Positions 28,130 through 37,370 are shown, counted from the first letter of the stretch. The stretch: DNA of 64,000 nt from Aureliella helgolandensis (GCF_007752135.1 NZ_CP036298.1:7246501-7310500); one strand, 5' to 3'. Notes: a model not told the origin generated them from the letters alone. Numbers and translations are program-made.

Positions 28130-29503
28130 GTGGCCATTGAAGAATTTCAGTTTACGGAAAGCCTCGAGAAGCAGTTGTCGGACTTGGTCCAATCGGACTC
28201 GGCAGAGCTGATTGAAGAGTTGCTCGAAAACCATTCCTCTGGCGAATTGGCGCGAGCCATCTCGCTGCTCGACGAAGAAGAGCGGATCAAGCTCATCCAG
28301 CTCATCAACAGCGAGAGTGCAGCCGAGCTGGTCGAACAATTGCCTACCGTCCAAGCGGTCCAGCTGCTCGAAGAAGCCGAGCCGGGGCAGGCTGCAGCAA
28401 TCGTGGACGAACTCCCCAGCGATTTGCAAGCTGACTTGTTAAGCGACTTGGATTCCAACGACGCTGAAGCCATCCTGCGGCTCATGCTGCCCAACGAAGC
28501 GGAATCGGCTCGGCAGCTTCAGCAGTACGATGAATCGGTGGCTGGCGGTTTGATGGTCACCGAACTGCTGCGTTACCCAGACCACTGGACCGTCGCAGAG
28601 GTTGTTCACGATCTGCAAACCGGTTCTGACGAGTACCGCGATTATCAAATCCAGTACACGTACGTCTGCGGCCAAGAGGAACAGTTGCTAGGCGTCTTGC
28701 GACTGCGCGATCTGCTGCTCGGCGATCGCAGTCGTGTGTTGCGAGACATCATGATTCCCAATCCCGTCTCGGTTTCCGACACCCTCTCTTTGGCGGAGCT
28801 TCACGGCTTCTTCCAACAGCATCACTACTTAGGGGTACCGGTTACCAACGAAGTCGGAAAACTGGTCGGCGTGGTGCAGCGCAGCGATGTGGATCAAGCC
28901 TGGATCGAGCAGCAAGACCGCTCCTTCCTGAAGCGTCAGGGGATTGTCAGTGGTGAAGAAATCCGCGCCATGTCACTTTGGCAACGCGCTTCAGGCCGCC
29001 TTTCCTGGCTATCGCTGAACATTGTGCTCAATCTACTAGCGGCAACCATCATCAGCCGCTTTGAATCAACCCTCTCGGCTGTCATCGCCCTGACCGCCTT
29101 CCTGCCGATTATCTCCGACATGAGTGGCTGCTCTGGAAATCAATCGGTAGCCGTTTCCATCCGCGAATTGATGCTTGGGCTGGTCAGACCCTCGGATGTA
29201 TTTCGTGTCTGGATGAAGGAGTTGTCCGTCGGTGTGCTCAACGGCTCTGCCGTAGGACTGCTCCTAGGTACCATCGCCTACCTCTGGAAAGGCAACCTAG
29301 CACTTGCGATCGTGATCGGAAGCGCACTGACACTCAACACCATTGTGGCCGTATCGATCGGTGGAATCATTCCACTGATCCTCCGCAAGTTTGGCCGCGA
29401 CCCAGCCGTAGCCAGCGGCCCACTGCTGACCACGGTAACCGACATGTGCGGATTCTTCCTCGTCCTGAGCCTTGCCAGCAATTTCATCGAGTACTTGGTC
29501 TAG
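28130..29503 (+). CDS. mgtE: Magnesium transporter MgtE
   Basis: A 457-residue protein with the MgtE order: an N-terminal Mg-sensing superhelical domain (about 1-125), two CBS domains (about 130-250, with GVLRLRDLLLG and GVVQRSDVD), and a five-helix channel domain (about 285-457, with the signature SDMSGCSGNQS). It imports Mg2+ and closes when internal Mg2+ is high. The start is a GTG at 28130; there is no nearby in-frame ATG. Its last 20 bases overlap the 3' end of larB on the other strand. Confidence 0.94.
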   Translation: MAIEEFQFTESLEKQLSDLVQSDSAELIEELLENHSSGELARAISLLDEEERIKLIQLINSESAAELVEQLPTVQAVQLLEEAEPGQAAAIVDELPSDLQADLLSDLDSNDAEAILRLMLPNEAESARQLQQYDESVAGGLMVTELLRYPDHWTVAEVVHDLQTGSDEYRDYQIQYTYVCGQEEQLLGVLRLRDLLLGDRSRVLRDIMIPNPVSVSDTLSLAELHGFFQQHHYLGVPVTNEVGKLVGVVQRSDVDQAWIEQQDRSFLKRQGIVSGEEIRAMSLWQRASGRLSWLSLNIVLNLLAATIISRFESTLSAVIALTAFLPIISDMSGCSGNQSVAVSIRELMLGLVRPSDVFRVWMKELSVGVLNGSAVGLLLGTIAYLWKGNLALAIVIGSALTLNTIVAVSIGGIIPLILRKFGRDPAVASGPLLTTVTDMCGFFLVLSLASNFIEYLV

Positions 29504-30287
29504 CTTGCGAAACCTGCGCCGCAATCAAGCCGGCAATATACCCCCCCTTAAACCCGGCATCGATATTGACCGCCGTAACCCCTGCAGCGCAGCTGCTGAG
29601 CATGCTCAGCAAAGTGGTGATCCCCTCGAAATTCGCCCCGTAGCCCACGCTCGTCGGTACGGCGATAACGGGGCAGGGAACGAGGCCTCCCACGACGCTG
29701 GCCAGAGCGCCTTCCATGCCAGCCACAACCACCACAGCCACACTACTGCGAAGCTGCTCCAAATGCGCCAGCAATCGATAGGGCCCAGCCACGCCGACAT
29801 CCGTCAGCAGCTCAGCAGAGACTCCCATCCAATGCAAGGTTTCGAGCGCTTCGCGGGCAACCGGCAAATCGGTGCTGCCTGCCGTAACCACAGTAACCGT
29901 GACGAGAGCAGCGGAGTCTGTCGCAGAGGGCAGGGCAGGGGAGAACGTCTCCTCGGAGAGCCGTAGGGTGCGTCCCTGATCATCGTACTTGGACCGCGCG
30001 AAGTGGCCTTGGACCGCCGCCGCCAGCTCGGCCGCGACCCGCGTCACCAGCACCTCCCGCTGGCCACTCGCCAACAGCTCACGAGCGATTTCAATCACGT
30101 CCGCGGCGCTCTTGCCACTGCCAAAAATCACCTCGCCGAAGCCACACCGCCGCCTGCGATCAAGATCGGGATGATGCGCGCTGCCCGCCGGGGTCTCCTG
30201 CGCCAAGATTTGTTCGGCCAGCTCGGACCAACTCAGCTTGCCCTGCTGAGCCTCAGTGGCAAGCTGGCTGAGGAGGTCGTGTTTCAT
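29484..30287 (-). CDS. larB: Nickel-pincer cofactor biosynthesis protein LarB
   Basis: A 267-residue protein with a C-terminal PurE-like domain (about 125-255: VVTAGSTDLPVAREA, VVVVAGMEGALASVVGGL, GYGANFEG). LarB carboxylates and hydrolyses nicotinic acid adenine dinucleotide, the first step of the nickel-pincer nucleotide used by lactate racemase-type enzymes. The start MKHDLL at 30287 is chosen; the frame stays open to 31163 but that part overlaps argG and is not coding. larC and larE are not in the window. It is divergent from argG (165 bp) and overlaps mgtE by 20 bp. Confidence 0.9.
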   Translation of the reverse strand: MKHDLLSQLATEAQQGKLSWSELAEQILAQETPAGSAHHPDLDRRRRCGFGEVIFGSGKSAADVIEIARELLASGQREVLVTRVAAELAAAVQGHFARSKYDDQGRTLRLSEETFSPALPSATDSAALVTVTVVTAGSTDLPVAREALETLHWMGVSAELLTDVGVAGPYRLLAHLEQLRSSVAVVVVAGMEGALASVVGGLVPCPVIAVPTSVGYGANFEGITTLLSMLSSCAAGVTAVNIDAGFKGGYIAGLIAAQVSQARPSTR

Positions 30288-30452
30288 CGTGTTCCAGTGC
30301 TTTCCAAGAGGAATTATTCCGATCCGAGCTGAAATGCGGGGATTCGGCAAGTCGCGTGGGTTGTCAATTATTCTGGCTGGAGTGACAATTTCGACCATGA
30401 AGTTGGTGAACTCGCCACACCCCCATTTTGCACGTAAGAAAGTTTGAACGCT

Positions 30453-31667
30453 ATGACCGTCTGCGTATTGGCATATTCTGGTGGCCTCGACACATCCTGC
30501 ATGCTGGGCTGGTTGATCGACCGCGGCTACGAAGTGCATGCCGTCTATGTCGATCTTGGACAACCTGGCGAAGACCGCCAAGTCATGAAGGACAAGGCAA
30601 CAAAAATCGGTGCGAAGAGCGTACGCATGATCGACGCCCGCGAAGAATTGTGTCGTGATTTCGCCTTCCCCGTGCTGATGTGGCAAGCCAAATACGAAGG
30701 CCCCTACCTGCTCGGCACCAGTATCGCTCGCCCATTGATCTCCAAAAAGATCTTGGAAATTGCGGAAGAAGTGGGCGCCGAGGTCTACGTTCACGGGGCG
30801 ACCGGCAAGGGCAATGACCAATGCCGCTTCCAACTGGCCGCCGAGGCCCTGCGGCCTGACATCAAAGTGTACGCCCCCTGGCGCACTCCAGAATGGCGTG
30901 AATCGTTCCCAGGTCGAATCGAAATGCTCGACTATTGCAAGGAACGCGGTATCCCGGTCAAAGCGACCACCAGCAAGCCTTACAGTTCCGATGAAAACGT
31001 CCTGCACATCAGCTACGAAGCGGGCGAGCTTGAGAAGCTGGACGTTTGCGGAGTCGACTTGGTCGATTTCGAAATGACAGTCAGCCCCGAAGAGGCTCCC
31101 GAAAAACCCGAAGAAGTCACGATCTCGTTCGAAGCGGGCGTGCCTACCAAGGTCAATGGCCAAGCCTGCTCAGCGCTCGATATCGTCGAGCAACTCAATC
31201 AAATCGGCGGTCGAAACGGTGTCGGTCGGATCGATATCATCGAGAATCGGTTCGTGGGCATGAAGAGCAGGGGGGTTTACGAAGCTCCGGGCATGACGCT
31301 GCTCTACGAGGCTGCCGCACACATCGAGCAACTCACGCTCGATCGCGATCTAGTCCACCTGCGTGACTCCCTCGCTCCCGTCGTGGCTGAAATGGTCTAC
31401 TACGGCTTCTGGTATGCCGCCAAGTTCGAAGCCTTGCTCGCCTTCATCCGACAGTCTCACCAAGTTGTTACCGGCGAAGTCAAACTCCGACTCTACAAAG
31501 GCAATGTGACCGTACTCGAACGCAGTAGCCCCAACAGCTTGTACGACGAAGGAATCGCGACCATGGAAGCCGGCGGTACCTACAACCAAGACGATGCCGA
31601 AGGCTTTATCCGCATCCAAGGACTCCCTTACCGCGTCCAAGGCATGCTGAGAAAGTTTGGCAAGTAG
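30453..31667 (+). CDS. argG: Argininosuccinate synthase
   Basis: A 404-residue protein with the ATP pyrophosphatase P-loop AYSGGLDTS (about 7-15), GATGKGNDQCRFQLA and TSKPYSSDEN; family length is about 400. It joins citrulline and aspartate in the penultimate step of arginine synthesis in the cytoplasm. The ATG at 30453 is favoured over a TTG three codons upstream. It stands alone, without argH, and a strong hairpin follows the stop. Confidence 0.96.
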   Translation: MTVCVLAYSGGLDTSCMLGWLIDRGYEVHAVYVDLGQPGEDRQVMKDKATKIGAKSVRMIDAREELCRDFAFPVLMWQAKYEGPYLLGTSIARPLISKKILEIAEEVGAEVYVHGATGKGNDQCRFQLAAEALRPDIKVYAPWRTPEWRESFPGRIEMLDYCKERGIPVKATTSKPYSSDENVLHISYEAGELEKLDVCGVDLVDFEMTVSPEEAPEKPEEVTISFEAGVPTKVNGQACSALDIVEQLNQIGGRNGVGRIDIIENRFVGMKSRGVYEAPGMTLLYEAAAHIEQLTLDRDLVHLRDSLAPVVAEMVYYGFWYAAKFEALLAFIRQSHQVVTGEVKLRLYKGNVTVLERSSPNSLYDEGIATMEAGGTYNQDDAEGFIRIQGLPYRVQGMLRKFGK

Positions 31668-31722
31668 CCTCGAATACTGAGACTGGCTGATACCGAGACT
31701 CGCTAAACGCAATCGCCCTTAC

Positions 31723-31754
31723 CGGCGGCCTGTCGCTGCAACAGACGGCCGCCG
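31723..31754 (+). terminator. GC-rich hairpin downstream of argG
   Basis: CGGCGGCC (31723-31730) and GGCCGCCG (31747-31754) form a perfect 8-bp stem about 55 bp after the argG stop, with further pairing TGT/ACA inside. There is no T-run, so it is a possible terminator or 3'-end stabiliser rather than a classical intrinsic terminator. Confidence 0.4.
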
Positions 31755-31893
31755 TCGGTCGCTGGTCAGTATGCCGCTGGTCAACATAGCAAGCCACCAC
31801 CTGCGTCTGCAGAAGTGGCTGCGGCGAAAGAAGAGCTCCGAGTAACGAAGCTGGCATCAAACGAACGTTAAATGCCCTCAGGCAGACGGCCTG

Positions 31894-32886
31894 CTAGGGC
31901 CTTGGAATCTCGGCGGGCGTTAAGGGCTCGCCGCCCGCTGGCGAAATCAATGCATTCAAGATTTCAGGAGCTAGGCCGGCGGGGAGCCAAACCGCCTGCC
32001 CATCCGCCATGGCTGCTGTGGCCCCTCCCTGATGATTCCCACCAAGGCTGGTCGGCCCACTGGCAGTGCTCCCAATGGGTGAACCGCCAATGGCAGCGGT
32101 CATCTTGCGAGTATCAATATCCCAAGGCTTAGACCACTCGGCGATCGAGTTCTTGACCTCGGCCACCAAGAGCGTCTGGCTCGGGCCATCTAGGACGCCC
32201 GACGGTGCTAGCGGCCCTTCCGGCGGAAACAAAGTCCCACTCCCGGTGAGTAGCACATAGTTCGCCTCGTTCGACAGCCGCGGATCATCTCGTGCCGGTG
32301 AGATATAGACTGCCGGACAAGAGGCAAACAACTGCGCGTTCTCAACTGAATCCCAGGCTTGATCGAACCGGTACCGTTGGTAGAGCGCGGTCTCACCGAG
32401 CTGAGGTAGTATCAGCACTCGCCAACTACACATCGGCTGGCCCTGAGCATCGTAGGTAACCGGGGGAGGATAGGTCCCGTACTCAGCGGCATAGGCATTC
32501 AAAGCACTCGCAATGCGCTGCAAGTTGGTCATGCACAGCGCGCGGTGGCGATTCCCACGGACCTGCGACAGCACGGGCCACAAGAGACTGAGCGCCACCA
32601 GCGAAAGTACCGTAACCCCAGCCAGCAATCCCGCAGCCTTAAGCAACAACGGCACCCACCGAACGGGTAAAACCGCTGCCCGTACCGCTCGCTCCGAAGC
32701 AGCCGACTGCTCACCCACCACAGCCCCCTCACTGGCTTGGGTAGGCGGAACCTCAGTCTCCACCGAGGAGTGCCGAGGTATCGTGATCACCTTACCACAA
32801 TTCGCACAGGGGCCTTTCTGACCAGCCAAGGAATCCTCAACCAACGTCTTCCTATAGCAATGGGGACATGTGAAGTGAAACGACAT
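31894..32886 (-). CDS. Zinc-ribbon plus DUF1559 protein
   Basis: A 330-residue protein. It begins with a zinc ribbon (CPHCYRK and CANCGK), then a linker, one membrane helix (about 78-100) and a DUF1559 pseudopilin-like domain ([27 protein letters not shown] and, near the end, MADGQAVWL). DUF1559 proteins are a large planctomycete-specific family, usually with an N-terminal type IV pilin-like signal; here the pilin signal is replaced by a ribbon and transmembrane segment, which is a known variant. Function unknown. Confidence 0.88.
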   Translation of the reverse strand: MSFHFTCPHCYRKTLVEDSLAGQKGPCANCGKVITIPRHSSVETEVPPTQASEGAVVGEQSAASERAVRAAVLPVRWVPLLLKAAGLLAGVTVLSLVALSLLWPVLSQVRGNRHRALCMTNLQRIASALNAYAAEYGTYPPPVTYDAQGQPMCSWRVLILPQLGETALYQRYRFDQAWDSVENAQLFASCPAVYISPARDDPRLSNEANYVLLTGSGTLFPPEGPLAPSGVLDGPSQTLLVAEVKNSIAEWSKPWDIDTRKMTAAIGGSPIGSTASGPTSLGGNHQGGATAAMADGQAVWLPAGLAPEILNALISPAGGEPLTPAEIPRP

Positions 32887-33017
32887 CAGATATCTATTCC
32901 CGGCTCGCGGCGAAATTCAAAGTTCTCTATTCTAGAGCATTGAAGAGCAATCGCGAACATTGCAGACTCGGACTTTCTGCAGTTAACCAACGACACGTTT
33001 TGAGGAAGGGCAGGGCG

Positions 33018-33467
33018 ATGCGAGCGGTGGTGCAGCGAGTCACTGAGGCGTCCGTTACAGTGGACGAACAAGTCGTCGGCGCAATCTCTTCTGGACTATT
33101 GGTCCTACTCGGGGTAGAGCAGGGGGACGCCGATGACGACCTGAAGTATCTCGTCAACAAAACTGCCGGACTGCGAATCTTCCCCGACGAACAAGGTCTG
33201 ATGAACCACAGTGTGCAAGACATCGAGGGCTCGGTATTGGTCATCAGCCAATTCACTCTATTCGGTGACGTCCGCCGCGGCAGACGCCCCAGCTTCACCT
33301 CAGCAGCTGAGCCCACGCATGCGGACCAGTTGTACTTGAAATACTGCCAGCAACTCGAACATCTCGGTATCAACGTTGCCCGCGGAAAATTCCAAGCCGA
33401 CATGCAAGTCGCACTTGTCAACGACGGACCGGTGACAATCTTGCTGGACAGTCGCAAACTTTTTTGA
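33018..33467 (+). CDS. dtd: D-aminoacyl-tRNA deacylase
   Basis: A 149-residue protein with DTD motifs: [13 protein letters not shown] at the start, SQFTLFGD and [13 protein letters not shown], where the Gly-cisPro pair of the chiral proofreading site sits. It removes D-amino acids and glycine wrongly attached to tRNA. Start 33018 is supported by AGGAAGGGCAGGG just upstream; a longer start at 32940 lacks family similarity. Note that a GGGCAGGG octamer (33008-33015) lies inside the ribosome binding region. Confidence 0.94.
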   Translation: MRAVVQRVTEASVTVDEQVVGAISSGLLVLLGVEQGDADDDLKYLVNKTAGLRIFPDEQGLMNHSVQDIEGSVLVISQFTLFGDVRRGRRPSFTSAAEPTHADQLYLKYCQQLEHLGINVARGKFQADMQVALVNDGPVTILLDSRKLF

Positions 33468-33790
33468 ACCAGGGCAGGGGAGGGCGAACGGATGCTTCGC
33501 CGACCAATCGCAATTGCGACGAACTTGCCGACATCGCAACCCACGGCAATGGATTGTCGGCATTGCAACCCGCTGCGTAACGGGCTGTTGAAATAGTAAC
33601 CCGCCGCGTGAGCAAGGAAAGATAACCTCAGCTACAAGGCAATTAGGAATTGCTACCCTCGCGGCCAAACGAACAACACTCTTAGATCAACAAGCCACCG
33701 AGCAAGTCATTTTGGGCAAGACTGCGCAGGGGGGCGGCAGTTGTGACGTGATGCAACAATGCGTCGCTGGATGCACAGCCCCCCTCGCTC
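33468..33790. repeat. Intergenic region with dispersed repeat (GAGCAAGGAAAG family)
   Basis: The 323-bp gap holds two GGGNAGGG octamers directly after dtd and then a copy of the dispersed repeat family found throughout the right half of the window: an ACCCGCTGCGTAACGGGCTG segment, then ACCCGCCGCGTGAGCAAGGA near 33599-33618. No gene is supported. Confidence 0.6.
33472..33484 (+). other. Two overlapping KOPS-like octamers, + orientation
   Basis: GGGCAGGG (33472-33479) overlaps GGGGAGGG (33477-33484). The octamer GGGNAGGG is the FtsK-orienting sequence (KOPS) of E. coli; here both copies point rightwards to the dif-like site at 36065. Confidence 0.5.
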
Positions 33791-34513
33791 TCAGCGCATC
33801 CAATTTCCACTCTGCTCAACAATCACGTTGAACAATTGCTGCGCCGTGTGCGGCACGTTGGGATCGTTGAATCCGAATCGTGCCATAAACCCTTCGTCTT
33901 GGTAAACAAGAAAGGCGACGACTCCCATCTTGGTATACGTTGCGTAGTTAGCCCAGCGATTCTTCCCCCACAGCTTCACTGCGGTTCCAAACGAACTCTT
34001 GAATCGGTAGCTCCCCTTCTGAAAACTTACCGACCAAATCTCATCGAGCACGAGATGGCTCATAAAGCCAAGCACCACAGCCATCGTCTGAAACATGCGG
34101 GTGGAAATATCTTCACCCGACATTACCAAGAATGCGATCATGCCGACGATTGCCGCAGCCGGCAAACTATGCCACATTCCCCGGTGCACCGTATACCTAC
34201 GAAATATCTCCGCCAGAAAGAATCGAATGAAGATGTACACCAAGGCGGCGGACAATACCATCCAACAGTGATCCAGCTGAAGCTTTTGAAACCGAGGAAC
34301 CATCAGCATCGGAATGACCGCCGCGCCCAGCGTCGTCGCTTCTCGCAACGGCCGCCCCGAATCGCTATCCAGATCGGGCAACATCCCACTGACGCTGCAC
34401 AGAATCCCCGACAGCAGGCAACAGTTGAGCGGCATGCCCGCCTGAGAACCTGCGATTGCATAGACAACGCCGGTGGCGCTGCTAACAGTCATGTGTGTTT
34501 TGAAATCAGCCAT
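33791..34513 (-). CDS. YdjM-like inner-membrane metal-dependent hydrolase
   Basis: A 240-residue membrane protein with five or six hydrophobic segments and the His/Asp motifs of the YdjM/DUF457 family: TTSHMTV-like start (FKTHMTVSS), SGMLPDLDSD, VHRGMWHSL and HLVLDEIW. The conserved His and Asp residues suggest a metal site in the membrane. In E. coli ydjM belongs to the LexA regulon; no LexA site was identified here. Function unknown. Confidence 0.8.
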   Translation of the reverse strand: MADFKTHMTVSSATGVVYAIAGSQAGMPLNCCLLSGILCSVSGMLPDLDSDSGRPLREATTLGAAVIPMLMVPRFQKLQLDHCWMVLSAALVYIFIRFFLAEIFRRYTVHRGMWHSLPAAAIVGMIAFLVMSGEDISTRMFQTMAVVLGFMSHLVLDEIWSVSFQKGSYRFKSSFGTAVKLWGKNRWANYATYTKMGVVAFLVYQDEGFMARFGFNDPNVPHTAQQLFNVIVEQSGNWMR

Positions 34514-34611
34514 TCCACTCCATCCTGCATTCTACGGTCAGACATCCTCGACAATCGTAGCGATAAAGCGGCGGCGAGTTGAAGAGCAATTCCATCGGCA
34601 GCAAAGCCGAG

Positions 34612-34651
34612 ATGCTAGCAATAGGCTTGCTAATTTGGTGCTAGCATTTTT
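34612..34651 (+). promoter_or_regulatory. Inverted repeat with T-run in the leader before the CvpA-family gene
   Basis: ATGCTAGCA (34612-34620) and TGCTAGCAT (34639-34647) form a perfect 9-bp inverted repeat followed by TTTT. It lies in the 323-bp divergent gap between the YdjM-like gene and the CvpA-family gene, with no + strand gene ending just upstream, so it may be an attenuator in the leader of the downstream gene or an operator rather than an end-of-operon terminator. Confidence 0.4.
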
Positions 34652-34836
34652 CTGAGACGAAGGAGTTTTAAACATGAAGGGGAGGACGCAATCCCTCCCA
34701 ACCTGCTGCGCTGCGACCAACACTTAGCTATCGCGCAAAATCCTCCCTTCGCATCCAGATTCAAATCTGCTACAAGTCCCCTACCCGGCCTTTGGAGCCT
34801 GAATTTTCGCAACTAAGTGTTAAGGAACCTGCAACC

Positions 34837-35751
34837 GTGCAAGGCTATGATTTAATCATGTTAATCGTTCTCGGGATGGCCACCATCTTCGGCGCGATTA
34901 AGGGCTTCGCTTGGCAAGTTGCATCCCTAGCGTCGATCATCGTAAGCTACTTCGTCGCCTACAACTTCCGCCTGCAAGTCGCGGACATGATCCAGGCAGC
35001 GCCGCCATGGAACCAGTTCCTAGCGATGCTGATCCTATACGTCGGCACCTCCTTTGTGATCTGGGTGGGATTTCGCCTGTTTAGCAGCGCCATCGATCGC
35101 GTTCGCCTGCGCGAGTTTGACCGGCACCTCGGGGCCGGATTTGGCTTGGCCAAAGGAGCCGTCTTCTGCCTGCTGATCACGATGTTCGCCATGAGCCTAC
35201 TGGGACCTAGCCAGCAGACTGCAATTTGTGAATCTCGATCGGGCTATTACATCTCCTACGTACTCGACCGCAGCATCGGAATCCTTCCGAAGGAAATCCA
35301 CGATGTTGTCGGCCCCTACCTCGATGGACTCGACGACAAGCTGAACAACCATACCGGTCACGATCATACGGTCGACGGATCGGAAGACGGAGCCGAAGCC
35401 GCATGGCCCATCAACCTAGACAACTTGAGCCTCAACAGCTTGCCAGCCATCCCGGAGGAACTCCGAAATGCCTTGCCTCCGATTGGGCTCCCCAATCTGC
35501 CAGGCAACGTACAACCAGCAAGCGCGCAGATCGGGGTCGGACCGAACGGGCAGGGGGGCTACGGCAATCCTGAAACGGGACGGCCAACACCAAACTATCC
35601 GTCGCAAAACTCGAACGCGACCTTCCCACCACAAAACTTCCCACCACTAGGCTCACAACCGGGCAGCGAATCGGGCGCGAATTTCGCCGCGCCTCCAGCC
35701 GCAAGCTACCCACCAGCCAACGGCATGCGAGTGGTACCCGCAGGATTCTAG
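34837..35751 (+). CDS. CvpA-family membrane protein with Pro/Asn-rich tail
   Basis: A 304-residue protein. Four membrane helices in the first 125 residues match the CvpA family (IMLIVLGMATIFGAIKGFAWQ and ASIIVSYFVAY). The C-terminal half is a polar, Pro/Asn/Gly-rich extension that the E. coli colicin V production protein lacks. The GTG at 34837 is preferred because AAGGA lies about 10 bp upstream; a TTG at 34792 is the longer choice. It is the last + strand gene before the dif-like site. Confidence 0.82.
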   Translation: MQGYDLIMLIVLGMATIFGAIKGFAWQVASLASIIVSYFVAYNFRLQVADMIQAAPPWNQFLAMLILYVGTSFVIWVGFRLFSSAIDRVRLREFDRHLGAGFGLAKGAVFCLLITMFAMSLLGPSQQTAICESRSGYYISYVLDRSIGILPKEIHDVVGPYLDGLDDKLNNHTGHDHTVDGSEDGAEAAWPINLDNLSLNSLPAIPEELRNALPPIGLPNLPGNVQPASAQIGVGPNGQGGYGNPETGRPTPNYPSQNSNATFPPQNFPPLGSQPGSESGANFAAPPAASYPPANGMRVVPAGF

Positions 35752-35940
35752 AAACACTCTGAATCGACCACCGTAAAACCAGCGACTGCACATAGCCCCA
35801 CGGCCCGAGACCCCCAACCCCAACGCGCCCCAATCCAATCAGGGCGAGCCGAAGACCACAGCCCCAACGAACAGCCAATCAACCAGCTTGAACAGAGACC
35901 GGGGCGACACACACCGGGCTAAGCCAGCAAGTGACAACGA

Positions 35941-35974
35941 CAGCCACATGACAGTGACAGCCACATGACAGTGA
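35941..35974 (+). repeat. Two perfect tandem copies of a 17-bp unit
   Basis: CAGCCACATGACAGTGA occurs at 35941-35957 and again at 35958-35974, followed by a degenerate third start. It lies about 90 bp left of the dif-like site. Confidence 0.85.
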
Positions 35975-36064
35975 CGCGACGTGACTCCACGAAGAAGCAG
36001 TGCAGGGAAAAACTGTACAGGCCAACAGCGGATTGCGTATTTCCCAGGGAAAAACGCAGGTCAA

Positions 36065-36092
36065 ACCGAACATAAGAAACATTATCGGACGT
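36065..36092 (-). other. dif: Candidate dif site (XerC/XerD recombination site, chromosome terminus)
   Basis: On the + strand the 28-mer consists of ACCGAACATAA (36065-36075), centre GAAACA, and TTATCGGACGT (36082-36092). Read on the - strand, the XerD-type arm is TTATGTTCGGT and the XerC-type arm ACGTCCGATAA around TGTTTC. The E. coli dif arms are GGTGCGCATAA and TTATGTTAAAT around TGTATA; 17 of 28 positions agree, including the contiguous blocks ATAATGT and TTATGTT. It sits in a convergent gap exactly where the polarity of GGGNAGGG octamers reverses. Identification rests on these two independent signs; no experimental or comparative check was possible. Confidence 0.7.
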
Positions 36093-36308
36093 TGCTATTA
36101 GCCAGTAATGAGCCGTATCTACCCCAGCCCCACCGGCCATCTGCGACGCCTCGCTGCCGAAATCTCAGCAATTGCAACCCGCCGCGTGAGCAAGGAAGAG
36201 TGGTTACCGCTACACGATGATTTGCGGTGCGACCTTCGCAGCCAGAGCGAAAATGCATTTCAACTAACCAGCCCGCAAGAGCGAGAGGCTCCCTGAGCAG
36301 CCGACCGC

Positions 36309-37370
36309 TCAAGGAGCAGTCGTCGACTCCAGCGGCTCATGCTGCGCGGGATCGAGAAACACTCCCATGCTACGGAATTTCTCGTAACGCTTTTCAATCA
36401 TCTCATCGACCGGTTGCACAGTCAGCTCGCCCAGGGCATGCAGCAAATAGCTTTTCATCCAGGCAGCCATCTTGTGGTGGTCGCGATGCGCGCCACCCAG
36501 CGGCTCTTCGATCACGTCATCGATCACGCCCATGTCGTGAAGATGCTTGGAAGTAAACCGCAGCGCATCGGCCGCTTTCGGCGCATGCTGGTGGCTCTTC
36601 CACAGAATCCCAGCACATCCCTCAGGACTGATGACCGAGTAGTAAGCGTACTGCAGGACGGCAATCCGATCTCCCAGACCAATCCCCAATGCGCCTCCCG
36701 AACCACCTTCGCCAATCACGATGCAGATAATGGGTGTCCGCAACTGACTCATCTGGAACATACTCTCGGCAATTACCTGAGCTTGCCCGCGCTCCTCGGC
36801 GCCAATTCCCGGATAGGCTCCAGGAGTGTCGATGAAGCAAACGATCGGCATGCCATACTTCTCGGCCATGCGCATCTTGCTCATCGCCTTGCGGTAGCCT
36901 TCGGGGTGAGCACATCCGAAATGGCAAGCCGCGCGTTCTCGGTAGGTGCGTCCCTTCTGGTGCCCAACCACCATGACTTTGTATTGATCGATTTTTGCAA
37001 ATCCGGTGAGCATCGCTCGATCATCGCCAAAGTGCTTGTCGCCATGCAGCTCGACGAATTCATCAAACGCCAGATTCAGGTAATCGCGAGTATAGGGACG
37101 ATCCTTGTGTCGCGCCACCTGCACGATTTGCCACGGACTCAGCTTGGAGTAAACGTCGGCCGCAATTTCGTTCCACTTCTTGCGCTGCGCAATGATCTCG
37201 CGTTCCAAACTATCGTCGGTTGCACTGCGCGGCTGCCGCGACTGCTCAAGCAATTCTTGGATCTTGCTCTCAATCTCAAACATCGGCTGTTCGAACTCAG
37301 GACCGGTATGACTCATCTTGGGATCATCCCCAGCGGGTTGAAGGTGAAATGAAGATTGTTCGAAACTCAC
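36309..37370 (-). CDS. accA: Acetyl-CoA carboxylase carboxyltransferase subunit alpha
   Basis: A 353-residue protein with the AccA landmarks: an N-terminal helical region (FEIESKIQELLEQSRQ), RPYTRDYLNLAFDEFVELHGD, GHQKGRT, FIDTPGAYPGIGAEERGQ and IGEGGSGGALGIG. With AccD it transfers the carboxyl group from biotin to acetyl-CoA in the first step of fatty acid synthesis. The start may be 37370 or, equally well, the ATG at 37316 (MSHTGPE). accD is not adjacent. It is the first - strand gene right of the dif-like site. Confidence 0.95.
   Translation of the reverse strand: MSFEQSSFHLQPAGDDPKMSHTGPEFEQPMFEIESKIQELLEQSRQPRSATDDSLEREIIAQRKKWNEIAADVYSKLSPWQIVQVARHKDRPYTRDYLNLAFDEFVELHGDKHFGDDRAMLTGFAKIDQYKVMVVGHQKGRTYRERAACHFGCAHPEGYRKAMSKMRMAEKYGMPIVCFIDTPGAYPGIGAEERGQAQVIAESMFQMSQLRTPIICIVIGEGGSGGALGIGLGDRIAVLQYAYYSVISPEGCAGILWKSHQHAPKAADALRFTSKHLHDMGVIDDVIEEPLGGAHRDHHKMAAWMKSYLLHALGELTVQPVDEMIEKRYEKFRSMGVFLDPAQHEPLESTTAP

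Larger units (their letters stand above)
35752..36308. other. Convergent intergenic region with the dif-like site
   Basis: This 557-bp gap separates the CvpA-family gene (+) and accA (-). It holds a 17-bp direct repeat, the dif-like site and one copy of the GAGCAAGGA dispersed repeat (36174-36205). No gene is supported. Confidence 0.6.

Noticed and set aside
30288-31163. N-terminal extension of larB (frame open to 31163)
   Set aside because: It lies antisense within argG, has no similarity to LarB and is explained by codon bias of argG.
35752-36308. Replication origin instead of terminus
   Set aside because: No dnaA, dnaN or DnaA-box cluster is seen, neighbouring genes converge on the gap, and the GGGNAGGG octamers point towards it, which is the pattern at dif, not at an origin.
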